From Deltaproteobacteria bacterium GWA2_38_16 (GTDB taxonomy: Bacteria; Bdellovibrionota; JACOXK01; 2-02-FULL-40-11), in contig MGPE01000006.1 in the NCBI GenBank assembly GCA_001797335.1, positions 279,516 through 313,105 of the forward strand: DNA of 33,590 nucleotides, read 5' to 3'. Of the stretch, positions 26,160 through 33,590 are shown piece by piece. The position numbers and the translations under genes were made by a program. The notes beneath the pieces were generated by a model, which saw only the letters and a program-made list of their open reading frames with translations, ran no database searches and was not told the origin of the DNA. Position 1 is the stretch's first letter; every line of letters begins with the position of its first letter.

Positions 26160-26458
26160 ATCCCCACGCCATTCACCCCGGTTGTATCAGAAGACCATCC
26201 TTCTGTAGTCCAAATCACTTTTCCTTTTGTGCGGATTAAAACAGGGTTATTGGGCAGTGCAAAATGAAGATTCACAACCGTTCCTACAGAAAAGGGAATT
26301 TTTCGGGCATTGCTTTTTAAAAACACCCCCCCTTCGCTAATATTTTCAGAATAAAGGGTTAAAAAACTATCTTTCCCTTTGTTTGAAGGAATCTTAAAAA
26401 CAATTTGGGCTTGGATTCTGGTTCGAGGGGAAAGCCTGGTTTCCTGAGTCTCAGACAT
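26087..26458 (-). CDS. PilZ-domain protein
   Basis: 123-residue single-domain PilZ protein, the family that often binds cyclic di-GMP. Visible motifs are the arginine cluster at the start of the domain (RLSPRTRIQAQIVFKI) and the ENISEGGVFLKS motif that corresponds to D/NxSxxG, followed by strands VGTVVNLHFALP and IRTKGKVIWTTEG. The RxxxR spacing is present (Arg8 to Arg12), so binding is plausible. PilZ proteins commonly govern motility, pili or polysaccharide secretion. The 3' end overlaps the end of the convergent degenerate activator gene by 73 bases, and both frames look genuine. The region upstream, shared with the carboxylase operon, is only 68 bases. Confidence 0.88.
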   Translation of the reverse strand: MSETQETRLSPRTRIQAQIVFKIPSNKGKDSFLTLYSENISEGGVFLKSNARKIPFSVGTVVNLHFALPNNPVLIRTKGKVIWTTEGWSSDTTGVNGVGIQFIDMKEEFLTLIRRFVCENLDK

Positions 26459-26526
26459 GCAAAAACGCTAACATACTAAAACTTAATTGACAAGGTTCTT
26501 TGTTTAAGTCTAGAGTCGGAGAATAG

Positions 26527-28071
26527 ATGGCTAATCCATATGAAATTCTTGAGGAATTAAACAAAGAAGCCTCCTTGGGAGGGGGCCAAGAAAGGATTAC
26601 TCGTCAGCATGAATCTGGCAAACTCACTGCCCGCGAACGCATCGATTTACTCCTGGATGAAGATAGCTTTGTTGAAGTTGACCGCTTTGTAAAACACCGT
26701 TGCATTGATTTTGATATGGATAAACAAAAAATCGCAGGAGATGGGGTGGTTTCTGGTTATGGAACCATTGATGGGCGTCTTATCTATGTCTATGCCCAGG
26801 ATTTTACCATTTTTGGCGGCTCTTTAAGCGGCACGAATGCAAAAAAGATTTGTAAATTAATGGAGATGGCTCTTAAAAATGGTGCCCCTATGATTGGCCT
26901 TTGTGATTCTGGAGGAGCCCGTATTCAAGAAGGTGTGGAATCTCTGGGTGGTTATGCAGATATTTTCTTAAGAAATACCCTGGCCTCAGGTGTTATTCCC
27001 CAAATTACAGCGGTGATGGGACCTTGTGCAGGAGGAGCTGTCTATTCTCCCGCCATTACAGATTTTATTTTCATGGTGAAAAATACAAGCTACATGTTTG
27101 TTACAGGGCCAGAGGTTATTAAAACGGTCACCCACGAAGAAGTCACCAAAGAAAAACTTGGTGGCGCCATGACGCACAATAGCCATAGTGGAGTTGCCCA
27201 TTTTGCTTGCGATGATGAAAAACATTGTTTGCAAATGATTCGAGAGCTTTTAAGTTTTTTACCGTCTAATAATTTAGAAGAACCCCCTCTTTTTAAAACC
27301 CAAGATGATCCCAGACGCACGGATAGTGAACTCCAAAATATTATTCCGGATAATCCTAAAAAACCTTATGATGTAAAACAAATTATTTATAGTATTGTAG
27401 ATGATAGAAAATTTTTTGAAATTCAACAACATTATGCTCTAAATATTGTCATTGGATTTGCACGTATGAATGGGAAATCGGTTGGGATTGTGGCCAACCA
27501 ACCTGATATCTTAGCCGGCTGTTTGGACATTTCTGCTTCCATGAAAGCCGCTCGGTTTGTTCGCTTTTGTGATGCTTTTAACATTCCTTTGATTACCCTT
27601 GTGGATGTCCCTGGATTTTTACCGGGTACGGATCAAGAATTTGGAGGCATTATTAAACACGGAGCTAAACTTCTTTATGCCTACGCAGAAGCAACGGTTC
27701 CTAAAATCACCGTTATTACTCGAAAAGCCTATGGCGGAGCTTATGATGTGATGGCTTCAAAACATTTAAGAGCGGATGTAAATTTTGCATATCCCACAGC
27801 AGAAATTGCCGTCATGGGTCCCGATGGTGCTGTGAATATTATTTTTAAAAAAGATATTGAAAATGCCCAGAATGCAGAAGAAAAAAGAGAAGAACTCATC
27901 CGAGATTACAGAGAAAAATTTGCAAATCCCTATAAGGCTGCCGAACGGGGATATATTGATGAAATTATTTCCCCAAAAGATACGCGCTATAAAATTATAA
28001 AAGCGCTGGATATGCTTAAAAACAAACGAGAATCCACCCCCCCTAAAAAACATGGGAATATCCCTCTCTAA
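26527..28071 (+). CDS. Acyl-CoA (propionyl-CoA) carboxylase, carboxyltransferase beta subunit
   Basis: Carboxyltransferase subunit that moves CO2 from biotin to an acyl-CoA; 514 residues, typical of PccB. Markers are [19 protein letters not shown] near the start, [59 protein letters not shown], and in the C-terminal half [36 protein letters not shown] and [23 protein letters not shown] lies just before the ATG. It heads a packed operon with biotin carboxylase, biotin carrier and methylmalonyl-CoA mutase, which makes propionyl-CoA the most likely substrate; acetyl-CoA or another short acyl-CoA is possible. Confidence 0.92.
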   Translation: MANPYEILEELNKEASLGGGQERITRQHESGKLTARERIDLLLDEDSFVEVDRFVKHRCIDFDMDKQKIAGDGVVSGYGTIDGRLIYVYAQDFTIFGGSLSGTNAKKICKLMEMALKNGAPMIGLCDSGGARIQEGVESLGGYADIFLRNTLASGVIPQITAVMGPCAGGAVYSPAITDFIFMVKNTSYMFVTGPEVIKTVTHEEVTKEKLGGAMTHNSHSGVAHFACDDEKHCLQMIRELLSFLPSNNLEEPPLFKTQDDPRRTDSELQNIIPDNPKKPYDVKQIIYSIVDDRKFFEIQQHYALNIVIGFARMNGKSVGIVANQPDILAGCLDISASMKAARFVRFCDAFNIPLITLVDVPGFLPGTDQEFGGIIKHGAKLLYAYAEATVPKITVITRKAYGGAYDVMASKHLRADVNFAYPTAEIAVMGPDGAVNIIFKKDIENAQNAEEKREELIRDYREKFANPYKAAERGYIDEIISPKDTRYKIIKALDMLKNKRESTPPKKHGNIPL

Positions 28072-28074
28072 GTT

Positions 28075-29601
28075 ATGCCAAAGTTTTTTAAAAAGGTTTT
28101 AGTCGCAAATCGCGGTGAAATTGCTATTCGAATTATCCGAGCACTTCACGAAATGGAAATCGAAGCCGTTGCGGTGTATTCAGAAGCCGATCGAATAAGT
28201 TCTCATATATCGCTGGCTGACGAAGCCTATCTTTTGGGGGGCCCTATTGCTTCAGACTCCTACTTAAATATTCCCAAAATTATTGATGCTGCTAAAAAAG
28301 CACATGTAGATGCCATTCATCCAGGATATGGATTTCTATCTGAAAATGACGAATTTTCAGATGCATGTGAAAAAGCTGGGATTACGTTTATTGGTCCCAC
28401 AGCCCACGTCATGCGCATGATGGGGGATAAAGTTCAAGCCCGAGAAACCATGATTAAAGCAGGAATTCCGGTTGTACCAGGAACCGCTGAACCCATTACA
28501 TCCCTTTTACAAGCCAAAAAAATATCCCAAAAACTGGGATATCCCATCGTCGTTAAAGCCTCTGCGGGGGGAGGTGGAAAAGGAATGCGCATTGTTCATT
28601 CTGAGAAAGATCTTAAAAAATCTTTAGAAGCAGCCGCCAGGGAAGCAAAATCTGCTTTTGGAGATGACACCATTTATATCGAGAAATATTTAGAAAGCCC
28701 TCACCACATTGAAATACAAATTATTGCTGACAAGCAGGGAAATGTTATTCACCTGTTTGAACGGGAATGTTCTATCCAGCGGCGTCATCAAAAAGTGATT
28801 GAAGAAACACCTTCTCCGTATATCGATCAAAAACTGAGAGATAAAATGTGCAAAATTGCCATTCAAGCAGCTAAAGCCATTAAATATACTAATGCAGGAA
28901 CTTTTGAATTTTTAGTAGATAAAAAGAAAAATTTTTACTTCTTAGAAACCAACACCCGTCTTCAGGTAGAACACCCCATTACAGAAATGGTTACAGGGGT
29001 CGATATTGTAAAACTTCAAATACGAATTGCCGCCGGACATCCCATCCCCTTTAAACAAAAAGATATTGTGCAAACAGGGCATGCCATTGAATGTAGAATT
29101 TATGCCGAAGATCCTTTAAATAATTTTCTACCTTCTCCTGGAAAAATTTTATCTTATAGAATTCCTCAAGGACCTTTTGTGCGATTGGATAGTTATCTCT
29201 ATTTAGGGTGTGAAATTCCCATTTATTACGACCCTTTAATTGGAAAATTATGTGTTTGGGGAATTAATCGAAAAGAAGCAGTCCAAAGACTTTCCAGAGT
29301 GCTTAAAGAATTTGTAATTAAAGGAATTCGAACAAATCTTATTTTTCACCGACAAGTGGTCTTAGTCCCTCACTTCATTCATGGAAAATATGACACCCAT
29401 TTTATTGATCATGAATTTAAACTTTCTCAAACAAAGCCCCATCAACCTCTAAAAAATATGGTGCTTGCTGTAGCCGCCATTGATGCCTACAAAAAAGGAC
29501 GAGAAACGGTTGGAACCGTAAAAAGAGAATATCATATTTCACCGTGGTTAAGAGTGGCTAGAACCGAAGGGCTGAGGCACTCTAATAGAGGCTTTATATG
29601 A
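28075..29601 (+). CDS. Biotin carboxylase subunit of acyl-CoA carboxylase
   Basis: ATP-dependent carboxylation of biotin; 508 residues. It begins with the standard FKKVLVANRGEIAIRIIRAL and carries VDAIHPGYGFLSENDEF. The ATP-grasp glycine loop is KASAGGGGKGMRIV (161-174). RECSIQRRHQKVIEETPSP and NTRLQVEHPITEMVTGVD form the active-site region, and ECRIYAEDPLNNFLPSPG the C-terminal domain. The usual E-M/Y before NTR is Glu-Thr here (FLETNTRLQVEH). It lacks a fused biotin domain, which is supplied by the next gene. It lies three bases after the beta subunit stop and overlaps the carrier gene by four bases (ATGA). Confidence 0.93.
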   Translation: MPKFFKKVLVANRGEIAIRIIRALHEMEIEAVAVYSEADRISSHISLADEAYLLGGPIASDSYLNIPKIIDAAKKAHVDAIHPGYGFLSENDEFSDACEKAGITFIGPTAHVMRMMGDKVQARETMIKAGIPVVPGTAEPITSLLQAKKISQKLGYPIVVKASAGGGGKGMRIVHSEKDLKKSLEAAAREAKSAFGDDTIYIEKYLESPHHIEIQIIADKQGNVIHLFERECSIQRRHQKVIEETPSPYIDQKLRDKMCKIAIQAAKAIKYTNAGTFEFLVDKKKNFYFLETNTRLQVEHPITEMVTGVDIVKLQIRIAAGHPIPFKQKDIVQTGHAIECRIYAEDPLNNFLPSPGKILSYRIPQGPFVRLDSYLYLGCEIPIYYDPLIGKLCVWGINRKEAVQRLSRVLKEFVIKGIRTNLIFHRQVVLVPHFIHGKYDTHFIDHEFKLSQTKPHQPLKNMVLAVAAIDAYKKGRETVGTVKREYHISPWLRVARTEGLRHSNRGFI

Positions 29602-30086
29602 TTTTTGATTCTTATTTTGATGATAAATATCACGAAGTTAAAATTGTTGAAGATAAACACGGCTATCTTATTACCATCGATCAAGATGAGTCCTTTCATA
29701 TCGATGTCATGGATAGACTGACCGGCGGATATTCTTTGCTCCATAAAGGCCGATCTTTTGAGTTTGATGTCGAAAGTAAAGATTCCCATTATACGATTCT
29801 TTCTCGAGGAAATTTATTTAATCTTGAAATTATTAATCGCAAATCCGCAGCTTTACGCAGCAAAGAAAGCGAAGAGAAAAAAATTACGGCTAAAATGCCT
29901 GGAAAAATTATTAAAGTATTAGCCAAAGTGGGTGATCCTGTTACCAAAGGACAAGGGCTTATTATTATGGAAGCCATGAAAATGGAAAATGAACTCAAAG
30001 CTCCCATTTCAGGAAAAGTAAAATCTATTCATGTTCAAGAAGGAAAAACCGTAGATTCTGGAGCAGACCTTCTTTTAATCGAATAG
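29598..30086 (+). CDS. Biotin carboxyl carrier protein of acyl-CoA carboxylase
   Basis: 162 residues. The C-terminal 75 residues form a biotinyl/lipoyl domain with the biotinylation site [12 protein letters not shown] (Lys128) and the flanking [20 protein letters not shown]. The N-terminal 90 residues are a beta-rich extension ([19 protein letters not shown]) that may dock the subunit, similar to the region that joins carboxylase and carrier in fused alpha subunits such as PccA. It overlaps the biotin carboxylase stop by four bases; the mutase starts two bases after its stop. Confidence 0.92.
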   Translation: MIFDSYFDDKYHEVKIVEDKHGYLITIDQDESFHIDVMDRLTGGYSLLHKGRSFEFDVESKDSHYTILSRGNLFNLEIINRKSAALRSKESEEKKITAKMPGKIIKVLAKVGDPVTKGQGLIIMEAMKMENELKAPISGKVKSIHVQEGKTVDSGADLLLIE

Positions 30087-30088
30087 TC

Positions 30089-31588
30089 ATGAATGAACTT
30101 CCCGGACAATTTCCCTTCACACGCGGTATTCAACCCAGCATGTATCGTACAAGACTTTGGACCATGCGCCAATATGCAGGGTTTGGTACAGCCGAAGAAT
30201 CCAATAAACGATACCATTATCTTTTAAAACATGGACAAAAAGGGTTAAGCATTGCTTTTGATCTCCCCACTCAAATGGGGTTTGATTCAGACCATCCCAT
30301 GAGCCACGGAGAAGTGGGAAAAGTAGGGGTTTCTATTGATACCCTTGACGACATGAAACTTCTTTTAAAAGGAATTCCTTTGGGTGAAGTTTCAACGTCG
30401 ATGACAATTAATGCCACGGCTTCTATTCTTCTTTGTCTTTATATGGCAGTGGCAAAATCTAAAAATATTCCTCTTCATACCCTTCAAGGAACCATTCAAA
30501 ATGACATTTTAAAAGAATATATTGCCAGAGGTACTTATATCTATCCTCCCCAAGCATCTTTAAGAATCATTACAGACATTTTTAAATTTTGTAAAAAATC
30601 CCTCCCCTTATGGAATACGATTTCTATTTCTGGCTATCATATTCGAGAAGCTGGCTCTACGGCGGTTCAAGAGGTAGCCTTTACTCTGGCCAATGGAATT
30701 ACGTATGTTGAAGCTGCTTTAAAAGCAGGGCTTCAGATTGATGAATTTGCTCCTCGTTTATCTTTTTTTTTCAATGTGCATAATAATTTTTTAGAAGAAA
30801 TCGCAAAATTTAGAGCCGCTAGACGTCTCTGGGCAAAAATTGTTAAAGAGCGATTTAAAGCCAAAGAAGATCGTTCTTTAATGCTTCGCTTTCACGCTCA
30901 AACAGCGGGATGTAGCTTAACTGCTCAACAACCTTTAAATAACATTACGCGCGTTACCCTGCAGGCATTGGCAGCCGTTCTTGGGGGGACACAATCTCTC
31001 CACACCAATAGCTTTGATGAAGCTCTTTCTTTGCCCACTGAAGAAGCCGTTCGTATTGCCCTTCGCACACAGCAAATTATTGCAGATGAAACAGGAGTCA
31101 TTAATACGGTAGATCCCGTTGGTGGTTCAGAGATCATTGAACACCTCACAAACGAAATTGAAGAAAAAGCCTTAGCCTATATTCAAAAAATTGATGAACA
31201 AGGCGGTGTGATTGCTTGTATTCAAAATGGGTATTTACAACGAGAAATCCAAGCTTCAAGTTTTGAGTATCAAAAAAAGGTGGAAGCCAAAGAAGAAATT
31301 ATTGTAGGCGTCAATAAATTTACTATCGAAAAAGAAGAAAAAATAAAAACTCAAAAAATAAGCCCCACATTAGAAAAGAAACAAATTGAAAAATTAAAAA
31401 AGTTTAAAAAAAGTAGAAGCTCACACACAGTAGCTCATGCCCTTTCTCAAATAAAAAAAGGGGCCGCCTCCAAAGAAAATCTGATTCCAGCTATTTTAGA
31501 AGCCGTAGAATCCTATGCGACACTCGGAGAAATTTCCGATGCCATGCGAGAGGTCTTTGGAACGTATAAAGAAAATGTCACCTTATAA
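30089..31588 (+). CDS. Methylmalonyl-CoA mutase, catalytic (alpha) subunit without cobalamin domain
   Basis: Catalytic TIM-barrel part of the adenosylcobalamin-dependent mutase that converts methylmalonyl-CoA to succinyl-CoA; 499 residues. Signatures are [56 protein letters not shown] and [16 protein letters not shown] (His269, equivalent to the catalytic His). The tyrosine in YAGFGTAEE and the DLPTQ motif fit methylmalonyl-CoA rather than isobutyryl-CoA mutase. It begins directly at [13 protein letters not shown], so the 40-60 residue N-terminal extension seen in most relatives is missing. The B12-binding domain is normally fused or encoded next door, but it is not found in this window. The gene follows the carrier protein by two bases. 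Confidence 0.92.
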   Translation: MNELPGQFPFTRGIQPSMYRTRLWTMRQYAGFGTAEESNKRYHYLLKHGQKGLSIAFDLPTQMGFDSDHPMSHGEVGKVGVSIDTLDDMKLLLKGIPLGEVSTSMTINATASILLCLYMAVAKSKNIPLHTLQGTIQNDILKEYIARGTYIYPPQASLRIITDIFKFCKKSLPLWNTISISGYHIREAGSTAVQEVAFTLANGITYVEAALKAGLQIDEFAPRLSFFFNVHNNFLEEIAKFRAARRLWAKIVKERFKAKEDRSLMLRFHAQTAGCSLTAQQPLNNITRVTLQALAAVLGGTQSLHTNSFDEALSLPTEEAVRIALRTQQIIADETGVINTVDPVGGSEIIEHLTNEIEEKALAYIQKIDEQGGVIACIQNGYLQREIQASSFEYQKKVEAKEEIIVGVNKFTIEKEEKIKTQKISPTLEKKQIEKLKKFKKSRSSHTVAHALSQIKKGAASKENLIPAILEAVESYATLGEISDAMREVFGTYKENVTL

Positions 31589-31619
31589 CTTTTATACGTT
31601 TATAGGAGGATTCTCTGCA

Positions 31620-31694
31620 GTGGGAGGCCCCACCACAAAAGAAAAACTTTTAAAGATAGAAGATACTGGAATTAATGGTTTGAGTGGAAACTAA
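31620..31694 (+). pseudogene. Possible remnant of a fifth operon gene (24 codons)
   Basis: A consensus TAGGAGG (31603-31609) ten bases before a GTG introduces a reading frame that stops after 24 codons: KEKLLKIEDTGINGLSGN at its end. The strong ribosome site so close to the mutase stop suggests a former next gene. LLKIEDTGI is loosely like the KIDHIGIAV opening of methylmalonyl-CoA epimerase, which would fit this pathway, but the match is short and could be chance. A real short leader peptide is the other option. Confidence 0.25.
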
Positions 31695-31713
31695 AGTAAG
31701 TATTTTGGTATAT

Positions 31714-32535
31714 ATGTCAACAGCTTTCAAAATTCCAGAGAATGTTAAAAGTGAATTCAATCTTCAAGGTGAAGGCATCCTGCTTGAAGGTGGGAGTGGA
31801 CATGCTTATAGATTTGGAGATGTCGTTATAAAACAAGTCTTAGATACTGAAGAATCTAAATGGAGTTCGGAGTTATTGAATAAAATTCCTATCTCTTCTG
31901 AAATTTTAATTGCAAAGCCTGTTAAAGCAAAAAGCGGAAGCTGGGTTATAGAAAATTGGGCCGCCACTACGTATATAAAATCAGCGCATATTAAGAATAA
32001 TTGGCAAGATAGGCTAAATGCCTCAAGAAAATTTCATGCCCTATTAAAAAACTATGCATGGAATGTAGCACTTCGACCAAAAAGACATCGGTTTTCTTAT
32101 GCAAACAGTATTGTGTGGGGCGATATTTCGTTTGAAAATATGTTTAATGGAAAAATAGGCGCATATATCAAACAGATATTTTCATTTTTCAAACATATAA
32201 ATTGTAATAATCAGATTATTCATAGTGATTTATGTGGCAATACGCTTTTTACTGAAAACAAAATCCCCGTGATTATTGATTTTTCACCGGCTTTTAGACC
32301 AACTGCCTATGCAGAAGCCATCATTGTATGTGATGGCATTGCTTGGGAAAATGCTCCTTTGGAGCTGATAGATATCCTTAATGCGAAAGATAGAGATCAG
32401 TATATACTGAGAGCCATAAACTTTCGGCTTATTGTGGCTGCTTTAAATGAATTCAACCGTCCAGGTTTATTTAAGAGCGAAGTTAAGTGTTTTGAACCGA
32501 TTTTAAAGAAACTTTTCTCGGGATTAAGCAGCTAA
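31714..32535 (+). CDS. Aminoglycoside-phosphotransferase-like kinase (TIGR02569-type)
   Basis: Protein-kinase-fold small-molecule phosphotransferase of about 273 residues. Visible elements are a short glycine loop (LEGGSGHAYRFGDVVIK, with Lys40 as the likely ATP lysine), the catalytic HSDLCGN motif (170-176, Asp172 and Asn176), and the metal-binding IIDFSPAFRP (Asp189). YAEAIIVCDGIAW after it resembles the uncharacterised TIGR02569 family rather than known resistance enzymes. The substrate is unknown and a resistance role should not be assumed. I chose the ATG at 31714; a GTG at 31684 would add ten residues, and neither has a good ribosome site. It is convergent with the toxin-antitoxin pair, with six bases between. 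Confidence 0.7.
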   Translation: MSTAFKIPENVKSEFNLQGEGILLEGGSGHAYRFGDVVIKQVLDTEESKWSSELLNKIPISSEILIAKPVKAKSGSWVIENWAATTYIKSAHIKNNWQDRLNASRKFHALLKNYAWNVALRPKRHRFSYANSIVWGDISFENMFNGKIGAYIKQIFSFFKHINCNNQIIHSDLCGNTLFTENKIPVIIDFSPAFRPTAYAEAIIVCDGIAWENAPLELIDILNAKDRDQYILRAINFRLIVAALNEFNRPGLFKSEVKCFEPILKKLFSGLSS

Positions 32536-32541
32536 TTTAAA

Positions 32542-32778
32542 TTATGCAACTTTCTTCATTTTTTCTAAACCTTCAAGAATAAACATACGCATTAGAATCT
32601 GATATGGAACTCCCTTTTTTTGGGAAAGCTTTTTAAGATCCTTAACTGTTTGTTCTTCTAAGGCCACACTAGTTGGTTGTTTCCGCCCTTGCTTTAAACG
32701 CTTAGCAGATTCAATGATTTTTTTCTCATCATATTCAATATTATTGTATTCTTTTAGTGATTTTGCGTACTTTGTCAT
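32542..32778 (-). CDS. BrnA-like (CopG/ribbon-helix-helix) antitoxin
   Basis: 78-residue partner of the BrnT-like toxin. The N-terminal half is charged (SLKEYNNIEYDEKKIIESAK) and probably wraps the toxin. The C-terminal half (PTSVALEEQTVKDLKKLSQK, then YQILMRMFILEGL) is a ribbon-helix-helix DNA-binding module. An AAGGAG site lies inside the toxin gene, and the frames overlap by 38 bases, toxin first, as in brnTA operons. The complex probably represses its own promoter at the palindrome 33102-33122. Confidence 0.8.
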   Translation of the reverse strand: MTKYAKSLKEYNNIEYDEKKIIESAKRLKQGRKQPTSVALEEQTVKDLKKLSQKKGVPYQILMRMFILEGLEKMKKVA

Positions 32779-33097
32779 AAGTTTTTCTCTCCTTTTTGCT
32801 GGCTGATCGACTACTAATAGCTCTTACTTTTTTATTACGAAAAGTAAAAATAATTGTCAGTAATCGCTCATGCCATGTTGGGCCAATAATGCCATATCTA
32901 TCTTCACTGGCTTCAAGTTCCATCTGTTTTCCTAAAGGAATAGCTTGTCTTCCAATAAAAACTTCCTCAACTTCTTGACGGGTTACTTTATGTTTAACGA
33001 AGTTCTTTAAGGAATTACCTTTATCCCACTCAAATTCGAAAATTGGCGTATTTAGCAACCAACTCCAAAGCCACTCCATGAGAATAAACTTAGCCAT
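32741..33097 (-). CDS. brnT: BrnT-family (DUF497) ribonuclease toxin
   Basis: Type II toxin of the BrnT family, which cleaves RNA and slows growth until bound by antitoxin. Family marks are FEFEWDKGNSLKNFVKHKVT (the FxWDxxKxxxNxxKH opening), EVFIGRQAIPLGKQ, the ERLLTIIFTFRNKKVRAIS strand pair and the closing SSRSASKKERKTY (family S-A-R-x-A-x-x-x-E). The protein has 118 residues from the first ATG; about 20 residues precede the usual domain start (MEWLWSWLLNTPI), and an internal ATG at 33079 is possible. The first ATG lies two bases after the predicted +1, so its message would be nearly leaderless. Confidence 0.88.
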   Translation of the reverse strand: MAKFILMEWLWSWLLNTPIFEFEWDKGNSLKNFVKHKVTRQEVEEVFIGRQAIPLGKQMELEASEDRYGIIGPTWHERLLTIIFTFRNKKVRAISSRSASKKERKTYDKVRKITKRIQ

Positions 33098-33101
33098 TTA
33101 C

Positions 33102-33122
33102 ATATAGTGTATAACACTATAT
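33102..33122. promoter_or_regulatory. Operator palindrome of the toxin-antitoxin operon
   Basis: ATATAGTGT-ATA-ACACTATAT is a perfect 9-3-9 inverted repeat lying across the -10 box of the toxin promoter. This is the expected place for autorepression by the ribbon-helix-helix antitoxin. Confidence 0.7.
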
Positions 33123-33134
33123 AAAGTTCGTCAA
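33106..33134 (-). promoter_or_regulatory. Sigma-70 promoter of the toxin-antitoxin operon
   Basis: TTGACG, 17-base spacer, TACACT on the minus strand, with the -10 inside the palindrome 33102-33122. The predicted +1 is near 33099, two bases before the toxin ATG. Confidence 0.55.
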
Positions 33135-33199
33135 TAATTTATGATTATAAAGCTAAAACTATTGGGGAATAAAAAACGCTTTTTAAAATTTAGTCTTCT

Positions 33200-33590
33200 T
33201 TAAATAAAAAAATCAGGTTGGAGTTCTTGGTTTGGGTTTATGGCGTATTTTTTAAAATCTTTAACACCGAAAGATTTTAACACCTCTTCATCTATAAAAA
33301 AGTTTCCACTACACTGACGAGAGTTTTGAGTAAAAATAAAATAGGCGGCATCGGCTACCATTTGGGGAGTTCGTGAATGGTTGGCAAGCTCCTCTCCCCC
33401 TAAAATATTATAAATAGCGGCTGTTGCGATGGTGGTTTTTGGCCAAAGTGCATTTACAGCAATGCCATCTTCCCTAAATTCTTCGCTCATTCCCAACACA
33501 CATTCACTCATTCCATATTTAGACATCGTATAGGCCAGATGTTGTGAAAACCACTGGGGCTTCAAATTAAGCGGAGGAGAAAGATTTAGA
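33200..33590 (-). CDS. Short-chain dehydrogenase resembling HSDL2 (5' end beyond the window)
   Basis: C-terminal 129 residues of an NAD(P)-dependent short-chain dehydrogenase/reductase. The frame is open to the right edge of the window (LNLSPPLNLKPQWFSQHLAY), so the nucleotide-binding N-terminus lies outside. It contains the catalytic YxxxK (YTMSKYGMSECVLGMSEEF) and a run of residues close to human HSDL2 and its bacterial relatives: AVNALWPKTTIATAA, VADAAYFIFTQ, CSGNFFIDEEVL and the ending QPDFFI. It has no SCP2 sterol-carrier domain, unlike animal HSDL2. Bacterial members are linked to fatty-acid or lipid metabolism; the substrate is unknown. Confidence 0.88.
   Translation of the reverse strand, partial: LNLSPPLNLKPQWFSQHLAYTMSKYGMSECVLGMSEEFREDGIAVNALWPKTTIATAAIYNILGGEELANHSRTPQMVADAAYFIFTQNSRQCSGNFFIDEEVLKSFGVKDFKKYAINPNQELQPDFFI

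Noticed and set aside
26487-26516. TTGACA-18-TAGAGT as promoter of the carboxylase operon
   Set aside because: The -10 is weak and the predicted +1 would fall within the ribosome site, so the true promoter is probably elsewhere.
30035-30217. Cobalamin riboswitch before the mutase
   Set aside because: Only two bases separate the carrier-protein stop from the mutase start, and no B12-box-like sequence is visible in the operon's upstream gap either.
32531-32545. TAATTTAAATTA palindrome between the kinase and antitoxin stops
   Set aside because: Short and AT-only, with no GC stem or T tract; likely chance.
31714-33590. Prophage, integron or insertion sequence carrying the kinase and toxin-antitoxin genes
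   Set aside because: No integrase, transposase, terminal repeats or tRNA attachment site can be seen; the patch is called accessory only from its gene content.

Overview
The window looks like chromosomal DNA of a low-GC Gram-negative bacterium, probably from the broad delta-proteobacterial / Bdellovibrionota-like assemblage. This is inferred from gene content, not from a marker phylogeny. The evidence is an LptF/G lipopolysaccharide permease and lipoproteins (an outer membrane), a Tad-type secretion protein, a secreted YD-repeat protein, a sigma-54 enhancer-binding protein, a PilZ protein and a propionyl-CoA carboxylase / methylmalonyl-CoA mutase operon. I see no tRNA, rRNA, CRISPR array, insertion sequence or prophage, and no gene-free stretch over 300 bases.

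Layout. (1) 1-3.5 kb: TadB; a secreted YD-repeat protein; a tiny secreted protein with its own sigma-54-type promoter and a strong terminator; and a small membrane protein carrying an in-frame copy of a dispersed palindromic repeat. (2) 3.5-4.8 kb: xseA, convergent with the next block. (3) 4.9-15.5 kb, minus strand: lptF-hemW-grpE-dnaK-dnaJ-(LpoA/LppC-like lipoprotein), then dksA and lon, a protein-quality-control and envelope cluster without hrcA. (4) 15.7-23.1 kb: an unknown helical protein, a secreted SH3b protein, a small helix-turn-helix protein, a translationally coupled patatin lipase-nadE pair, and two exported minus-strand proteins (transglutaminase-like and HEAT-repeat). (5) 23.4-26.5 kb: an intact sigma-54 activator followed by a degenerate paralogue that lost its sensor, its GAFTGA loop and key ATPase residues but kept the Fis-type DNA-binding domain. 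A sigma-54-type promoter and a 16-bp palindrome lie between them, and the degenerate gene overlaps a convergent PilZ gene. (6) 26.5-31.6 kb: a tightly packed carboxylase beta subunit-biotin carboxylase-biotin carrier-mutase operon for propionyl-CoA conversion. It stops abruptly, with no cobalamin-binding subunit and only a possible remnant of a following gene. (7) 31.7-33.1 kb: an accessory patch with an aminoglycoside-phosphotransferase-like kinase and a BrnT/BrnA-type toxin-antitoxin pair whose operator overlaps its promoter. (8) At the right edge, a short-chain dehydrogenase resembling HSDL2 is cut by the window end.

Two families of palindromic repeats occur at six places, nearly all between genes. 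The most unusual material is the active/degenerate activator pair with its candidate sigma-54 circuit, the sigma-54-driven small secreted protein, and the repeat embedded as exactly 24 codons in a reading frame.
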